Numbered from the stretch's first letter, positions 42,025 through 51,956 are shown. The stretch: DNA of 64,000 nucleotides from Sphingopyxis soli (GCF_018682675.1 NZ_JAFMTR010000042.1:101519-165518), one strand, 5' to 3'. Numbers and translations are program-made. Notes: generated by a model not told the origin, from the letters alone.

Positions 42025-42982
42025 GGGCGGGGTGCTGATGGCCGGGGCGGCGTTGCTGCTCGGCGGCTGCGGCAGTTTCGATGGCAAGCGCGATCGCGGG
42101 CCCGCTGCCGGGCCGACTCCGGTCCCTGCGGCCGAGCTTGTTGCCGATACGCCGGTCAAGATCGGCGATCCCTATACGATCGCTGGCACGACTTACACGC
42201 CCGCGGACATTCCCGACTATGACGACGTGGGCTATGCCAGCTGGTATGGCGAGGAACTCGGCGGCCGTCCGACAGCCAATGGCGAGACCTTCAACCCCGA
42301 CGCGATCAGCGCCGCGCACAAGACGCTGCCGCTGCCAAGCTATGTCGAGGTGACCGCGCTCGATACCGGACGCACCATCCTGGTCCGGGTCAACGACCGC
42401 GGGCCGATGGCGAACGACCGGCTGATCGATCTGTCGCGCGGTGCCGCGGCGCAGCTTGGCATCACCGACGGCGTCGCCGCAGTGCGCGTCCGCCGCACCA
42501 ACCCGCCGCAGGCCGAACGCGCGCAACTGCGCGCCGGACGCGCGGTTCCCGAACGCATCGCAACCCCCGACTCGTTGCTCGCAATCCTTCGCAACAAATT
42601 GAAAGCGCTTCCTGTTCCGGGTGGGCAGCCAGCGGCGCCGGTCGCATCGGGAACGCAAAAGCCCGGCGATGACAGGCTCGAAGTGAAGACGCCCGCCGCG
42701 CCGGTAAAGCCCGCACCGGTCGCCAAGCCGGCGCCCATGAAACCCGCGTCGCCAGCAAAGCCCGCCCCCGCAGTTGGAAGCTATTTTGTGCAGGTCGGCG
42801 CGTTCAGCAACCAGGACCGCGCCAGCGCGGCGGCGAAGTCCGTCGGCGGCTCGGTCGTGAAGGCCGGCAATCTCTGGCGTGTCCGCGCCGGCCCCTTCGC
42901 CAGCGACGCCGAGGCGCGCGCGGCGCTCGGAAGGGTCAAGGGGAAGGGATTCCGCGACGCGGTCGTGGTTCGCGATCGCTGA
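42008..42982 (+). CDS. rlpA: RlpA-like septal lipoprotein with SPOR domain
   Basis: 324 aa. A lipoprotein signal ends LLLGGCGS. The double-psi beta-barrel shows YASWYGEELGGRPTANGE and NDRGPMANDRLIDLSRGAA with the catalytic/binding Asp. After a Pro/Ala/Lys linker the C-terminal SPOR domain (YFVQVGAFSNQDRASAAAKS) binds denuded septal glycan. RlpA cleaves naked glycan strands during division. Its start overlaps the mltB gene end by 17 bp. Confidence 0.92.
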   Translation: MKSIGRGGVLMAGAALLLGGCGSFDGKRDRGPAAGPTPVPAAELVADTPVKIGDPYTIAGTTYTPADIPDYDDVGYASWYGEELGGRPTANGETFNPDAISAAHKTLPLPSYVEVTALDTGRTILVRVNDRGPMANDRLIDLSRGAAAQLGITDGVAAVRVRRTNPPQAERAQLRAGRAVPERIATPDSLLAILRNKLKALPVPGGQPAAPVASGTQKPGDDRLEVKTPAAPVKPAPVAKPAPMKPASPAKPAPAVGSYFVQVGAFSNQDRASAAAKSVGGSVVKAGNLWRVRAGPFASDAEARAALGRVKGKGFRDAVVVRDR

Positions 42983-42988
42983 CGCACT

Positions 42989-44212
42989 ATGAAACGAGCG
43001 TCGTCGATCCTGAAAGCTGGCACGGTAGCCCTTGCGATGCTTGCGCTTTCGGCATCGCTGCCGATCGCCGCCGCGGACGCGGCGCCCGGCACGAAGGCTC
43101 CGGTCGGCCGCCCGATCTATGTCACCCAAGCGCCGATCATAGTGCTGAAGGACATGGATTCGGGCGCAATCCTCTTTTCGCGCGGCGCCGACAAGCGTTT
43201 CGCTCCAGCCTCGATGGCGAAGGTGATGACCGCTTATGTCGTGCTGGACCTGATCAAGAAGGGCGAATTATCCGCCGACAAGCCGTTCACGGTCGGCGAG
43301 GCGACATGGAAAAAGTGGAATGGCCGCAACGGCGGATCGACGATGTTCCTGCGCCCGGGCGAAAGAGTGACGGTCGACGAGTTGCTCAAGGGCCTGATCA
43401 CCGTTTCGGGCAATGACGCCGCCGCTGTTCTGGCAGTCGGGATCGACGGAAGTGAGGAAGCTTTTGTCAAACGAATGAATGAGATGGCTGCCAAAATTGG
43501 CATGGAATCAAGCCGGTTTGGAACGCCCAATGGCTGGCCCGATGGCGGCGTGACCAGGGTCAGCGCCGACGATCTCGTCACGCTGGCCGACCGCCTGATC
43601 CGCGATCATCCCGACGGGTACGCCCGATATTTTTCGATTCCGAGGCTGCAGCACGGCATATCCCCCGACGGCAAGCCGATCGTCCAGCCGAATCGCAACC
43701 CGATTCTCGGTCGTTTCGCGGGCGCCGATGGATTGAAGACGGGTCACACCGCCGAGGCGGGTTATTGCTTCCTGGGCTCGGCGAAGCGCGGCGGGCGCCG
43801 TTTGATCATGGTGATCGCCGGTATGGAGAGCGAAAAGGCGCGACGCGACGAGGCCGAGCGGCTGATGACCTGGGGCTTCGAGCAGTGGGAGGGGCGCAAG
43901 ATCGTCTCTGCCGGGGCCAAGGTGGGCCATGTCGAGGTCGGCAAGGGGCGCGCTCCCATGGTCGCAGCGGAACCTGGCATGGCAGTCCGGATGACGGTTC
44001 CCAAAGGCTATGCAGGCGGCTACCGGGCCGTCATGCGCAGCCGTGCCCCGCTGATCGCGCCCGTGGCCCGCGGGACGCCCGTCGCCGATCTGATCGTGAC
44101 GCCCGACGGCTTGCCGCCGCAAACCACGCCGCTGATTGCAGCAGCCGACGTTGCGCGTGGCGGGTGGCTCGCCCGGTTGCGGACAGGTTTCTACCGGTTG
44201 ACCGGCTGGTGA
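42989..44212 (+). CDS. D-alanyl-D-alanine carboxypeptidase (DacC/DacF type)
   Basis: 407 aa. Signal peptide in the first 30 residues; SxxK in PASMAKVMTAY; SxN in TVSGNDAAAV; KTG in DGLKTGHTAEAGY; the C-terminal region and amphipathic end (GGWLARLRTGFYRL) match class C penicillin-binding proteins anchored to the inner membrane. It trims pentapeptides. It lies 6 bp after rlpA and overlaps tmk at GTGA. Confidence 0.92.
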   Translation: MKRASSILKAGTVALAMLALSASLPIAAADAAPGTKAPVGRPIYVTQAPIIVLKDMDSGAILFSRGADKRFAPASMAKVMTAYVVLDLIKKGELSADKPFTVGEATWKKWNGRNGGSTMFLRPGERVTVDELLKGLITVSGNDAAAVLAVGIDGSEEAFVKRMNEMAAKIGMESSRFGTPNGWPDGGVTRVSADDLVTLADRLIRDHPDGYARYFSIPRLQHGISPDGKPIVQPNRNPILGRFAGADGLKTGHTAEAGYCFLGSAKRGGRRLIMVIAGMESEKARRDEAERLMTWGFEQWEGRKIVSAGAKVGHVEVGKGRAPMVAAEPGMAVRMTVPKGYAGGYRAVMRSRAPLIAPVARGTPVADLIVTPDGLPPQTTPLIAAADVARGGWLARLRTGFYRLTGW

Positions 44213-44835
44213 GCGGGCGCTTCATCACGCTCGAGGGCGGGGAAGGAGTCGGCAAGTCTACCCAGATCCGCGCTCTCGCTGCCGCGCTGGCGGGGCACGG
44301 ATTTGAGGTCGTCGCGACGCGCGAGCCAGGTGGTAGCGCGGGCGCCGAGGCGGTCCGCACGCTGCTGATGGAAGGGAATGACGACCGTTGGGATGCGAGG
44401 AGCGAAGCCTTGCTCTTTGCCGCCGCGCGCGCCGACCATGTTGCCCGCACGATCCGTCCGGCGCTCGATCGCGGCGCGTGGGTCTTGTGCGACCGTTTCA
44501 TCGATTCGTCGCGCGCCTATCAGGGCGGCGGCGGCGGCATCACCGACGCCGACATTTTGGCGCTCCACGCATTTGGCTCGCTCGGGCTGATGCCCGACCG
44601 CACCTTCCTTCTCACGGTCGGCGCCGACGAAGCCGCACGGCGGCTTGCGGTACGCGACGCCGCCGGTGCCGATCGCATGGGCAGCAAACCCGCCGACTAT
44701 CAGATGCGCCTCAACGCGCGCTTCCTCGAAATGGCGGCCGCCGAACCCGCGCGCTGGCGGGTCGTCATCGCCGATGCGCCCGCCGACGCGGTGACCGCCG
44801 CGATCCTCGCCGAACTCACCGAATGGCTGCCATGA
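44209..44835 (+). CDS. tmk: Thymidylate kinase
   Basis: 208 aa. Walker A GGEGVGKST, substrate motif DRFIDSSRAYQGGGGG, LID-region Arg in RRLAVRDAAGADRM. It phosphorylates dTMP. The start is GTG 44209, overlapping the carboxypeptidase stop as GTGA; the stop overlaps the next ATG as ATGA. The gene therefore belongs to the same translational unit as its neighbours. Confidence 0.93.
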   Translation: MSGRFITLEGGEGVGKSTQIRALAAALAGHGFEVVATREPGGSAGAEAVRTLLMEGNDDRWDARSEALLFAAARADHVARTIRPALDRGAWVLCDRFIDSSRAYQGGGGGITDADILALHAFGSLGLMPDRTFLLTVGADEAARRLAVRDAAGADRMGSKPADYQMRLNARFLEMAAAEPARWRVVIADAPADAVTAAILAELTEWLP

Positions 44836-45806
44836 TCGGCCAAGCGGATGCGGAAGCCGCCTTTCTGGAGGCGTGGCAGGCCGACCGGCTGCATCACGCC
44901 TGGCTGCTCGCGGGGCCGCAGGGCATGGGGAAGGGCAGCTTCGCCATGCGGGTCGCCCGTTTCCTTGTCACCCATGGACGCAGCGGCGACGCGACGACGC
45001 TGGACGACCCCGGCGACAGCGCGGCGAGCCGGTTGGCCGATGCGGGCAACCATCCCGAGATCATCCATCTGACGCGCCAACCCAAAGACAAGGGCAAGGA
45101 GCTCGCGCGCAATATCACGATCGACCAGGTGCGCGGAATGATCCGGCGCCTGCACCTCTCGCTCTCGCTCGGCGAATGGCGTGTGGTCATCATCGACGCG
45201 GTCGACGATCTCGAAACCGACGGCGCGAACGCGTTGCTCAAAACGCTTGAGGAGCCGCCCGCGCGAACCTTGTTCCTGCTCGTCAGCCATTCGCCCGGAC
45301 GCTTGCTGCCAACCATAAGGTCACGGTGCAGAATTCTGCGTTTTCAACCGGTTGGGCGTGACGTCATGACATCGTGGCTGCACGATCTGCGCGCGATGCT
45401 CGATATGGCCGAGGTGCGCGCGATCGTCACGGCGTCCGGCGGTGTTCCGGGCAAGGCGCTGGCGCTGATCGACAGCGACGTCGCGGCGCTGGAGAAGAAA
45501 TTGCTCGCGATCGCGACCACCGGCGACCCCGGCAACCGCCTCCGCGACGCGCTGGCGCGGGAAATCGGCGGGTCGAGCAACCGCGAGCGGCTCGAACTGG
45601 TGATCGACATCGTCCCCGGCCTGCTCGCGCGGATCGCCCGCGAGCGCCCCGTTGCCGAGATCGCACCGGTCCTCGCGCAGTGGGACAGGATCCAGCGCAC
45701 GGTGCGCGACGCGATCCGCGGCTCATACGACGGCGCCATGGTCGGCTTCGAAATCGGCAACTGTCTCGCTGAACTCGCGCCCCGCGAAGCCCAGCCCGCG
45801 CGCTGA
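44832..45806 (+). CDS. holB: DNA polymerase III subunit delta'
   Basis: 324 aa. P-loop LLAGPQGMGKGSFAMRVA, the RFC-like region ALLKTLEEPPARTLFLLVSHSPGRLLPTIRSRC, and the sensor LVSH. HolB is a clamp-loader component. The gene starts in an ATGA overlap with tmk; tmk-holB pairing is common in bacteria. Normal length. Confidence 0.92.
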   Translation: MIGQADAEAAFLEAWQADRLHHAWLLAGPQGMGKGSFAMRVARFLVTHGRSGDATTLDDPGDSAASRLADAGNHPEIIHLTRQPKDKGKELARNITIDQVRGMIRRLHLSLSLGEWRVVIIDAVDDLETDGANALLKTLEEPPARTLFLLVSHSPGRLLPTIRSRCRILRFQPVGRDVMTSWLHDLRAMLDMAEVRAIVTASGGVPGKALALIDSDVAALEKKLLAIATTGDPGNRLRDALAREIGGSSNRERLELVIDIVPGLLARIARERPVAEIAPVLAQWDRIQRTVRDAIRGSYDGAMVGFEIGNCLAELAPREAQPAR

Positions 45807-45844
45807 CGCTTCCCCTCGCGCGCGCCACCCGCTAAGGCGCGCGC

Positions 45845-47413
45845 ATGTCCGATCCTTTCTACATCACCACCGCCATCAGCTACCCCAACGGCCGCCCGCA
45901 CATCGGCCACGCCTATGAGGCCATTGCGACCGACGTGATGGCGCGCTTTCAGCGGATGCGCGGGCGCGACGTGCGGCTGACGACGGGCACCGACGAGCAC
46001 GGCCTGAAAATGTACCAGACGGCGCGCGACCAAGGGCGCCCCACGATCGAACTCGCCGATGAAATGTCGGGATATTTCCGTGAGATGTACAGAAAACTGA
46101 ATATCAGTTTCGATCATTTCATGCGCACATCGGACCCCGCGCACCATGCGGCATCGCAGGCGCTATGGCGCGCGATGGAAGCGAATGGCGATCTTTATCT
46201 CGACCGCTACGAGGGCTGGTATTCGGTCCGCGACGAGGCCTTCTACGACGAAAGCGAGCTCGTGCAGGGGGAAGGGGAGAGCAAGCTCTCGCCGCAGGGC
46301 ACACCGGTGGAATGGACCGTCGAGGAAAGCTGGTTCTTCCGACTGTCCGCCTATCAGGACAAACTGCTCGCGCTCTATAATGAAAACCCCGACTTCATCC
46401 GCCCCGAAAGCCGCCGCAACGAGGTGCTGCGCTTCGTCGAGGGCGGGCTCAAGGATCTCAGCGTCTCGCGCACCAGCTTCGACTGGGGCGTGCCGGTGCC
46501 GGGCTCGCCGGGGCATGTCATGTATGTCTGGGTCGACGCTCTCACCACCTATATGTCGGCGCTCGGCTATCCCGACCCCGACGGCGAGTGGGGCAAATTC
46601 TGGCCCGCGAATATCCATATGATCGGCAAGGATATCGTGCGTTTTCATACGGTTTACTGGCCGGCCTTCCTGATGAGCGCCAATCTGCCGCTGCCCAAGC
46701 AGGTCTTCGGTCACGGCTTCCTGCTCAACCGCGGCGAAAAGATGTCGAAGTCGCTCGGCAATGTCGTCGACCCGATGGAGCTTGCCGAACGGTTCGGGGT
46801 CGACGCGCTGCGCTATTATCTGCTTCGCGAAGTCAGCTTCGGTCAGGACGGCAGCTATTCGGCCGAGGCGATCGTGCGGACAGCGAACGCCGACCTGGCG
46901 AACAGCTTCGGCAATCTCGCGCAGCGCAGCTTGTCGATGATTTTCAAGAATTTGGATGGCATCGTGTCCGTGGACTATGCGGTGGCAAAGGACGACACCG
47001 ATCTACTGACCGATCTGCAGGTGATGGCCGAGGAACGCCTGCCGCGTGAATTCGAACAACTCGCTTTTTCGGTCGGGATCGAGGACTGGATCCGCGCCGT
47101 TTTCGCCTGCAATCAATATGTCGACACACAGGCGCCGTGGGCCTTACGCAAAACCGACCCCGAGCGGATGCGCGCGGTGCTGATGACGCTGTTCCAGGCT
47201 GTCCGCACGCTCGCGATCGCGATCCGTCCGGTCGTCCCCGACGCCGCCGACAAATTGCTCGACCAGATGGGCATTGCCGCCGACGCGCGCGATTTCGCGG
47301 CGCTTGCGGACAAGGATTGGTTCGTCAAGCTCGCCGCCGGCGGTTTCACCGTTGGCCAGCCCGTTCCCATCTTCCCGCGGCTCGAACTGCCGGAAGGAGA
47401 GGGGGAGGGCTGA
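45845..47413 (+). CDS. metG: Methionyl-tRNA synthetase
   Basis: 522 aa. HIGH motif in PHIGHAYE, KMSKS in EKMSKSLGNVVDP, class I Rossmann fold with SYPNGRPHIGHA and TDEHGLK. The zinc-binding Cys cluster of the longer E. coli-type enzyme is absent and the chain ends after the anticodon-binding bundle, so it is a short form without the C-terminal dimerisation domain. It charges tRNA-Met. It is 38 bp after holB. Confidence 0.94.
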   Translation: MSDPFYITTAISYPNGRPHIGHAYEAIATDVMARFQRMRGRDVRLTTGTDEHGLKMYQTARDQGRPTIELADEMSGYFREMYRKLNISFDHFMRTSDPAHHAASQALWRAMEANGDLYLDRYEGWYSVRDEAFYDESELVQGEGESKLSPQGTPVEWTVEESWFFRLSAYQDKLLALYNENPDFIRPESRRNEVLRFVEGGLKDLSVSRTSFDWGVPVPGSPGHVMYVWVDALTTYMSALGYPDPDGEWGKFWPANIHMIGKDIVRFHTVYWPAFLMSANLPLPKQVFGHGFLLNRGEKMSKSLGNVVDPMELAERFGVDALRYYLLREVSFGQDGSYSAEAIVRTANADLANSFGNLAQRSLSMIFKNLDGIVSVDYAVAKDDTDLLTDLQVMAEERLPREFEQLAFSVGIEDWIRAVFACNQYVDTQAPWALRKTDPERMRAVLMTLFQAVRTLAIAIRPVVPDAADKLLDQMGIAADARDFAALADKDWFVKLAAGGFTVGQPVPIFPRLELPEGEGEG

Positions 47414-48189
47414 TGCTCGTCGATTCGCACTGCCACCTCAATTACAAGGGGCTCGCCGAGCAACAGGGCGAGGTGCTGGCGCGCGCGCGGGAGAGGGGAG
47501 TCACCGCGATGCTCAACATCGCGACGCGCGAGAGCGAATGGGACGATGTGCTCGCCGCCGCCGAGGCGAACGACGACGTCTGGGCGAGCGTCGGGATCCA
47601 TCCGCACGATGCCGATCATCATCCCGACGTCGATACCGCAAAGCTGGTCGCTCGCGCGGCGCATCCGCGCGTGATCGGGATCGGCGAGACCGGGCTCGAC
47701 TATTATTACGACAAGAGCGACCGCATGCGGCAGCAGGACAGCTTCCGCCGTCACATCCATGCATCGCAGGAAACCGGCCTGCCGGTGATCGTCCACACGC
47801 GCGATGCCGAAGACGACACGCTCGCGTTGCTCGGCGAGGAGATGGGCAGGGCGACTTTCCCAGGCGTCATCCACTGTTTCACGGCCAGCGACAATTTCGC
47901 ACGAAAGGCGCTCGACCTCGGGCTCTTTATCTCGATATCAGGCATCGTGACGTTCAAGAACGCCGCCGACCTCCAGGCAACCGCAAAATGGCTGCCGCAG
48001 GACCGGCTGCTGATCGAAACCGATTCCCCCTTCCTGGCCCCCGTCCCGCATCGCGGCAAGACTGGCGAGCCGGCTTTTGTCGCCGATACGCTGGCTTTTC
48101 TCGCCGCACTGCGCGGCGAGGATCGCGATGCCTTGGCCGCCGCGACCAGCGACAATTTCTACGCGCTTTTCAACAAGGCCCTGCCATGA
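47413..48189 (+). CDS. TatD-family DNase
   Basis: 258 aa. HxH in DSHCHLNY, catalytic Glu in GIGETGLDYYY, His in VIVHTRDA, later VIHCFTA and the Asp in LIETDSPFLAP: the complete TatD metal set. TatD enzymes are 3'-5' DNases involved in repair and quality control. The ATG overlaps the metG stop (TGATG). Confidence 0.9.
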   Translation: MLVDSHCHLNYKGLAEQQGEVLARARERGVTAMLNIATRESEWDDVLAAAEANDDVWASVGIHPHDADHHPDVDTAKLVARAAHPRVIGIGETGLDYYYDKSDRMRQQDSFRRHIHASQETGLPVIVHTRDAEDDTLALLGEEMGRATFPGVIHCFTASDNFARKALDLGLFISISGIVTFKNAADLQATAKWLPQDRLLIETDSPFLAPVPHRGKTGEPAFVADTLAFLAALRGEDRDALAAATSDNFYALFNKALP

Positions 48190-48202
48190 TCTCACGGCAC
48201 TC

Positions 48203-48967
48203 ATGAAGTTGAGAATTCTTGGCTGCGGGACGTCCTCAGGCGTGCCGCGGATCGGCAACGACTGGGGCGCGTGCGATCCCGACAATCCGCGCAACCTGCG
48301 CAGTCGCGCTTCGATCATGGTGTCGCTGGGCGGCTTTCGTATTCTCGTCGATACAAGTCCCGACATGCGGCTCCAGCTGCTCGACGCGGGTGTCGGCGAG
48401 ATCGACGCGGTGATCTGGACGCACGAACATGCCGACCATACGCACGGGCTCGACGACCTGCGCCAGGTGATGCATCTGCGGCGTTCGCCGGTGCCGGTCT
48501 ATGCCCGCGACCATGTGCTCGACATTCTGAAGTGGCGTTTCACCTACGCCTTCGCCGGAAATGCCGGCTATCCGGCGTCGGTCGATCCGATCGACCTTCA
48601 CGACCATCAATCGATCGGCCCGATTGAAGTCTCGGCGCTGGAAATGCCGCACGGTCCGATCAAAGCGACCGGGCTCATCTTCAGCGACGGTGCGCACAAA
48701 ATAGGCTACGCTACTGATTTCTCTAAATTTACGGACGAGATGGTCAATTTCTTTCAGGGGGTCGACCTGTTCGTCATCGACGCGCTCCGCCGTTATCCGC
48801 ACCCGACGCATCCGCATTTGGCGATGAGCCTCGAGGGACTTGCCAAGGTCGGCAATCCGCGCGCTATCATCACCCATATGGACAACACGATGGATTACGA
48901 CGACCTTGCGGCCGAACTGCCGCCGGGGGTCGAGCCCGGCTACGACGGGCTGGAGGTTCAATTATGA
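48203..48967 (+). CDS. MBL-fold phosphodiesterase/PhnP-like hydrolase
   Basis: 254 aa. LRILGCGTSSGVPRIGNDWG at the start is the PhnP/ElaC-like beginning; the metal motif is WTHEHADHTHGL, with SALEMPHG, YATDFS, FVIDALRRYPHPTHPH and ITHMDNTMDY following. Such enzymes open cyclic phosphates. It starts 13 bp after tatD and its stop overlaps the next gene as ATGA. Confidence 0.88.
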   Translation: MKLRILGCGTSSGVPRIGNDWGACDPDNPRNLRSRASIMVSLGGFRILVDTSPDMRLQLLDAGVGEIDAVIWTHEHADHTHGLDDLRQVMHLRRSPVPVYARDHVLDILKWRFTYAFAGNAGYPASVDPIDLHDHQSIGPIEVSALEMPHGPIKATGLIFSDGAHKIGYATDFSKFTDEMVNFFQGVDLFVIDALRRYPHPTHPHLAMSLEGLAKVGNPRAIITHMDNTMDYDDLAAELPPGVEPGYDGLEVQL

Positions 48968-49146
48968 GCGGCGACACGACGGTTGAGCTGATCTGGTTCG
49001 CCGGCGCGCTGACGCTGGTGATCAGCGCGCTCGTCGCGCGCCGGATCAAGCTGGCCGATGGCATCAAGATGGCGCTCGCGTGGGGGGCGATCTTTGCGCT
49101 GGTATTCCTGGCGATCTGGACCTTTCAAGTGGCGCGAGGAGGCTAA
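48964..49146 (+). CDS. 60-aa membrane protein
   Basis: Two hydrophobic spans (LIWFAGALTLVISALVA and IKMALAWGAIFALVFLAIW) joined by a basic loop RRIKLADG. It overlaps the MBL gene by ATGA. In related bacteria such a small protein often precedes a retropepsin-type protease, but none follows here. No function assigned. Confidence 0.65.
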   Translation: MSGDTTVELIWFAGALTLVISALVARRIKLADGIKMALAWGAIFALVFLAIWTFQVARGG

Positions 49147-49164
49147 GTTCCTCTACTCCCCCGA

Positions 49165-49202
49165 AACTATATTTAACATAATATATATTATCGGATAAAC
49201 AG
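49165..49202. promoter_or_regulatory. AT-rich palindromic promoter region before mazG
   Basis: An AT-only block in high-GC DNA: ATAATATATATTAT (49178-49191) is a perfect 14-bp palindrome, 12 bp before the mazG start. It contains TATAAT-like promoter hexamers and may bind a dyad-recognising regulator. Confidence 0.5.
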
Positions 49203-49985
49203 ATGAGCGAAACCGCGACCCCCGCAGTCCAGTCCCCCATCGATCGCCTCCTTGCCGTGATGGCAAAACTGCGTGACCCCAATGGTGGATGCGAATGGGA
49301 TCTCGCGCAGAACTTCTCGACGATCGCGCCCTATACGATCGAGGAAGCCTATGAGGTCGCCGACGCGATCGCCGGCGGCGACCCTGCCGCGATCTGCGAC
49401 GAGCTTGGCGACTTATTGCTCCAGGTCGTATTCCACAGCCAGATCGCGACCGATGAAGGTCTGTTCGGCTTCGACGATGTCGCAACCGCGATCAGCGACA
49501 AGATGGAACGCCGGCACCCGCATATCTTCGGCGATGTGCGGACGGACGATGTGCGCGTCCAATGGGAAACGATCAAGGCAGCCGAGCGCGCATCGGACGG
49601 CCCCAAGAGTGCGCTCGACGGCGTCGCGCTTTCGCTGCCCGCGTTGCTCCGCGCGCAAAAGCTGCAGGGGCGCGCCGCGCGGGTCGGTTTCGACTGGCCG
49701 GATGCCGAAGGTCCGCGTGAAAAGATCGCCGAAGAGCTCGCTGAAGTCGTGACGGCACCCGACGAAAGCGCGCGGGCCGAAGAGATCGGCGACCTGCTGT
49801 TCGCGGTCGTAAACTATGCGCGCCATCTTGGTGTCGATGCCGAAAGCGCGCTGCGCGCCGCCAACGACAAGTTTGCACGCCGCTTCCAGGCTGTCGAGGA
49901 CCGTGCCGGACCCGATATTGCGAAACTGCCGCTCGATACGCTCGAAATGCATTGGCAGGCGGTCAAGGCGGCGGAGCGCTCCTAG
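49203..49985 (+). CDS. mazG: Nucleoside triphosphate pyrophosphohydrolase
   Basis: 260 aa. MazG motifs are visible twice: CEWDLAQNFSTIAPYTIEEAYE, then DELGDLLLQVVFHSQIA with the ExxE-type metal ligands, and in the second domain EEIGDLLFAVVNYARHLG. MazG hydrolyses NTPs to NMP and PPi. It sits behind an AT-rich palindromic promoter, apart from the previous operon. Normal two-domain length. Confidence 0.93.
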   Translation: MSETATPAVQSPIDRLLAVMAKLRDPNGGCEWDLAQNFSTIAPYTIEEAYEVADAIAGGDPAAICDELGDLLLQVVFHSQIATDEGLFGFDDVATAISDKMERRHPHIFGDVRTDDVRVQWETIKAAERASDGPKSALDGVALSLPALLRAQKLQGRAARVGFDWPDAEGPREKIAEELAEVVTAPDESARAEEIGDLLFAVVNYARHLGVDAESALRAANDKFARRFQAVEDRAGPDIAKLPLDTLEMHWQAVKAAERS

Positions 49986-49995
49986 GGTCCGGACC

Positions 49996-51327
49996 CTAGG
50001 CGACGCTCGGCGGCCACAGCCGCTCGAACCGCGCGCGATCGGCCGGGTCGAGGCGCACCGTGAGCATATGCCCCTCGCCCTCGGGCAGGTCGGACAGGAC
50101 TTCTCCGCGCGCGTGGAGCCACGCCATCGCTTCGCCCTGATCGAAACGGAGGAAGATGCGCTCCACCTTGTGCTGCGCAGTCAATTGCGACGCCATGAGC
50201 GCGCGCGCCGACTCGACGCCCTCGCCGCTCACAGCCGAGATGATCGCGACGTCGGGACGCCGCGCCGCCATCTCCTCGATCTGCGCGCGGCGGTCGGCGT
50301 CGGCGGTGTCGATCTTGTTCCAGATTTCGATCTGCGGAACCGCATCGGGAGCGTATTCCCCCTCCCCGTCGCGCGGTCCATTGACGCCGAGTGAATCGAG
50401 GATCGCCCGCACATCGTCATATTGCGCGTCGCTGTCGGGATGGACGATGTCGCGGACATGAACGATCAGGTCGGCGGTGGTGACCTCCTCCAGCGTGGCT
50501 CGGAACGCGGCGACGAGTTCGGTCGGCAGATCGGACACGAAGCCCACGGTATCCGACAGGATCGCCTTGTCGATGCCGGGTAGCCGGATTTCGCGCATCG
50601 TCGGATCGAGCGTTGCGAAAAGCATGTCTTCCGCCATGACGTCACTTCCCGTCAGACGATTGAAAAAAGTGGATTTTCCAGCATTGGTATAGCCGACCAG
50701 TGCGATTACCGGCCAAGGCGCGCGTTGCCGCTTGGCGCGTTGCAATTGCCGCGTCCGGCGCGCATCCTCCAGGCTTCGGCGGATGCGCGCCATGCGGTTG
50801 CGGATCATCCGGCGGTCGGCCTCGATCTGCGTCTCGCCCGGCCCGCCGAGGAAGCCGAAGCCGCCGCGCTGGCGCTCGAGGTGGGTCCAACTGCGCACGA
50901 GTCGCCCCGCCTGATAGTCGAGATGCGCGAGTTCGACCTGCAACCGGCCTTCGGCCGTTGCGGCGCGTTCGCCGAAGATTTCGAGGATCAAACCGGTGCG
51001 GTCGATGACCTTGGTCCCGAACTCGGTTTCGAGGTTGCGCTGCTGGATCGCGGTCAGCGCCGCATCGACGATGACGAGCTGCACCCCTTCCATCGCGATG
51101 TCGGGCTTGATCGCCTCGATCTGACCGACGCCGAGCAGCGTTGCAGCGCGCGTCTGGCGCAGCCGCAGCGGGTGCACCGCGACGACGTTGAGTCCGATCG
51201 CGACCGCCAGCCCTTTCGCTTCCTCGACGCGCGCGTCGAGGTCCCGCGACAGGCGCTGCGCGTGCCATTCGGGCACGACAAGCAGCGCGGCGGCGCCGCG
51301 CGTCACTTCGTCTTCGCTGTCGGTCAT
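49996..51327 (-). CDS. hflX: Ribosome-associated GTPase HflX
   Basis: 443 aa. HflX N-domain ([20 protein letters not shown]), the GTPase G1 in [13 protein letters not shown]3 in [11 protein letters not shown], and the C-domain WLHARGEVL. HflX rescues or splits ribosomes after heat stress. It follows hfq by 10 bp, the classic hfq-hflX pair. The ATG at 51327 was preferred; a longer frame would overlap hfq. Confidence 0.93.
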   Translation of the reverse strand: MTDSEDEVTRGAAALLVVPEWHAQRLSRDLDARVEEAKGLAVAIGLNVVAVHPLRLRQTRAATLLGVGQIEAIKPDIAMEGVQLVIVDAALTAIQQRNLETEFGTKVIDRTGLILEIFGERAATAEGRLQVELAHLDYQAGRLVRSWTHLERQRGGFGFLGGPGETQIEADRRMIRNRMARIRRSLEDARRTRQLQRAKRQRAPWPVIALVGYTNAGKSTFFNRLTGSDVMAEDMLFATLDPTMREIRLPGIDKAILSDTVGFVSDLPTELVAAFRATLEEVTTADLIVHVRDIVHPDSDAQYDDVRAILDSLGVNGPRDGEGEYAPDAVPQIEIWNKIDTADADRRAQIEEMAARRPDVAIISAVSGEGVESARALMASQLTAQHKVERIFLRFDQGEAMAWLHARGEVLSDLPEGEGHMLTVRLDPADRARFERLWPPSVA

Positions 51328-51337
51328 CGTCCCAAGG

Positions 51338-51838
51338 TCAGGCGCCGGCGTCGCCGTCCTCGTCGCCATTGTCGGTCAGGTTGATCGGGCCGTTCGGCTG
51401 CACGGTCGAGATCGCGTGCTTATACACAAGCTGCACCTGCCGCTCGCGTTCCAGCAACATGCAGAACAGGTCGAACGCCACGATATCGCCCTGCAGCATC
51501 ACGCCGTTGACGAGGAACATCGTTACCGACTCGTCGGAGCGGCGCACCGCGTTCAGGAACACGTCCTGCAACGCCTTTCCCTTGCTGGCGGGCGCCTCGC
51601 GAAGGTCGGCGCCGAGCGCGCCGACGTCGAAGTCGTGCGACGGCATCACCGTCGAGATCGCATGTTTGTAAACGAGCTGCGACTGCCCATCGCGGCGCAG
51701 CAGCAGCGAGAAATTGTCGAACCAGGTGATGATGCCCTGCAGCTTCACGCCCTTGACGAGGAACATCGTGACGGGGGTCTTACTGCGGCGCAGGGCGTTG
51801 AGGAAAAGATCTTGGAGATTCTGATTTTTATCGGACAC
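51338..51838 (-). CDS. hfq: Tandem Hfq: two Sm domains in one polypeptide
   Basis: 166 aa instead of about 80-100. Domain 1 (residues 6-68) reads [15 protein letters not shown] ... [12 protein letters not shown]; domain 2 (89-150) reads [15 protein letters not shown] ... [12 protein letters not shown]. Both keep the YKHAIST box, LQD and the RR rim residues. Domain 2 has lost the third rim basic residue (S-D-E instead of a basic residue) and carries Met where the distal-face Lys31 would be. An AGGAGG site is placed exactly for the GTG at 51838; other starts are out of frame. If domain pairs assemble, three chains would make one hexameric ring. Confidence 0.92.
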   Translation of the reverse strand: MSDKNQNLQDLFLNALRRSKTPVTMFLVKGVKLQGIITWFDNFSLLLRRDGQSQLVYKHAISTVMPSHDFDVGALGADLREAPASKGKALQDVFLNAVRRSDESVTMFLVNGVMLQGDIVAFDLFCMLLERERQVQLVYKHAISTVQPNGPINLTDNGDEDGDAGA

Positions 51839-51956
51839 ATTTGCCTCCTGTTCTTGGCGGTAGGACCGCGGGTGCGGCGCCGGTTCTCCGGCATTCTGGC
51901 CTTCATCGCAGGCGGCAATATGCGGCAAAGCTCGCCGCAGGTCTAGCGCAAAGCCG

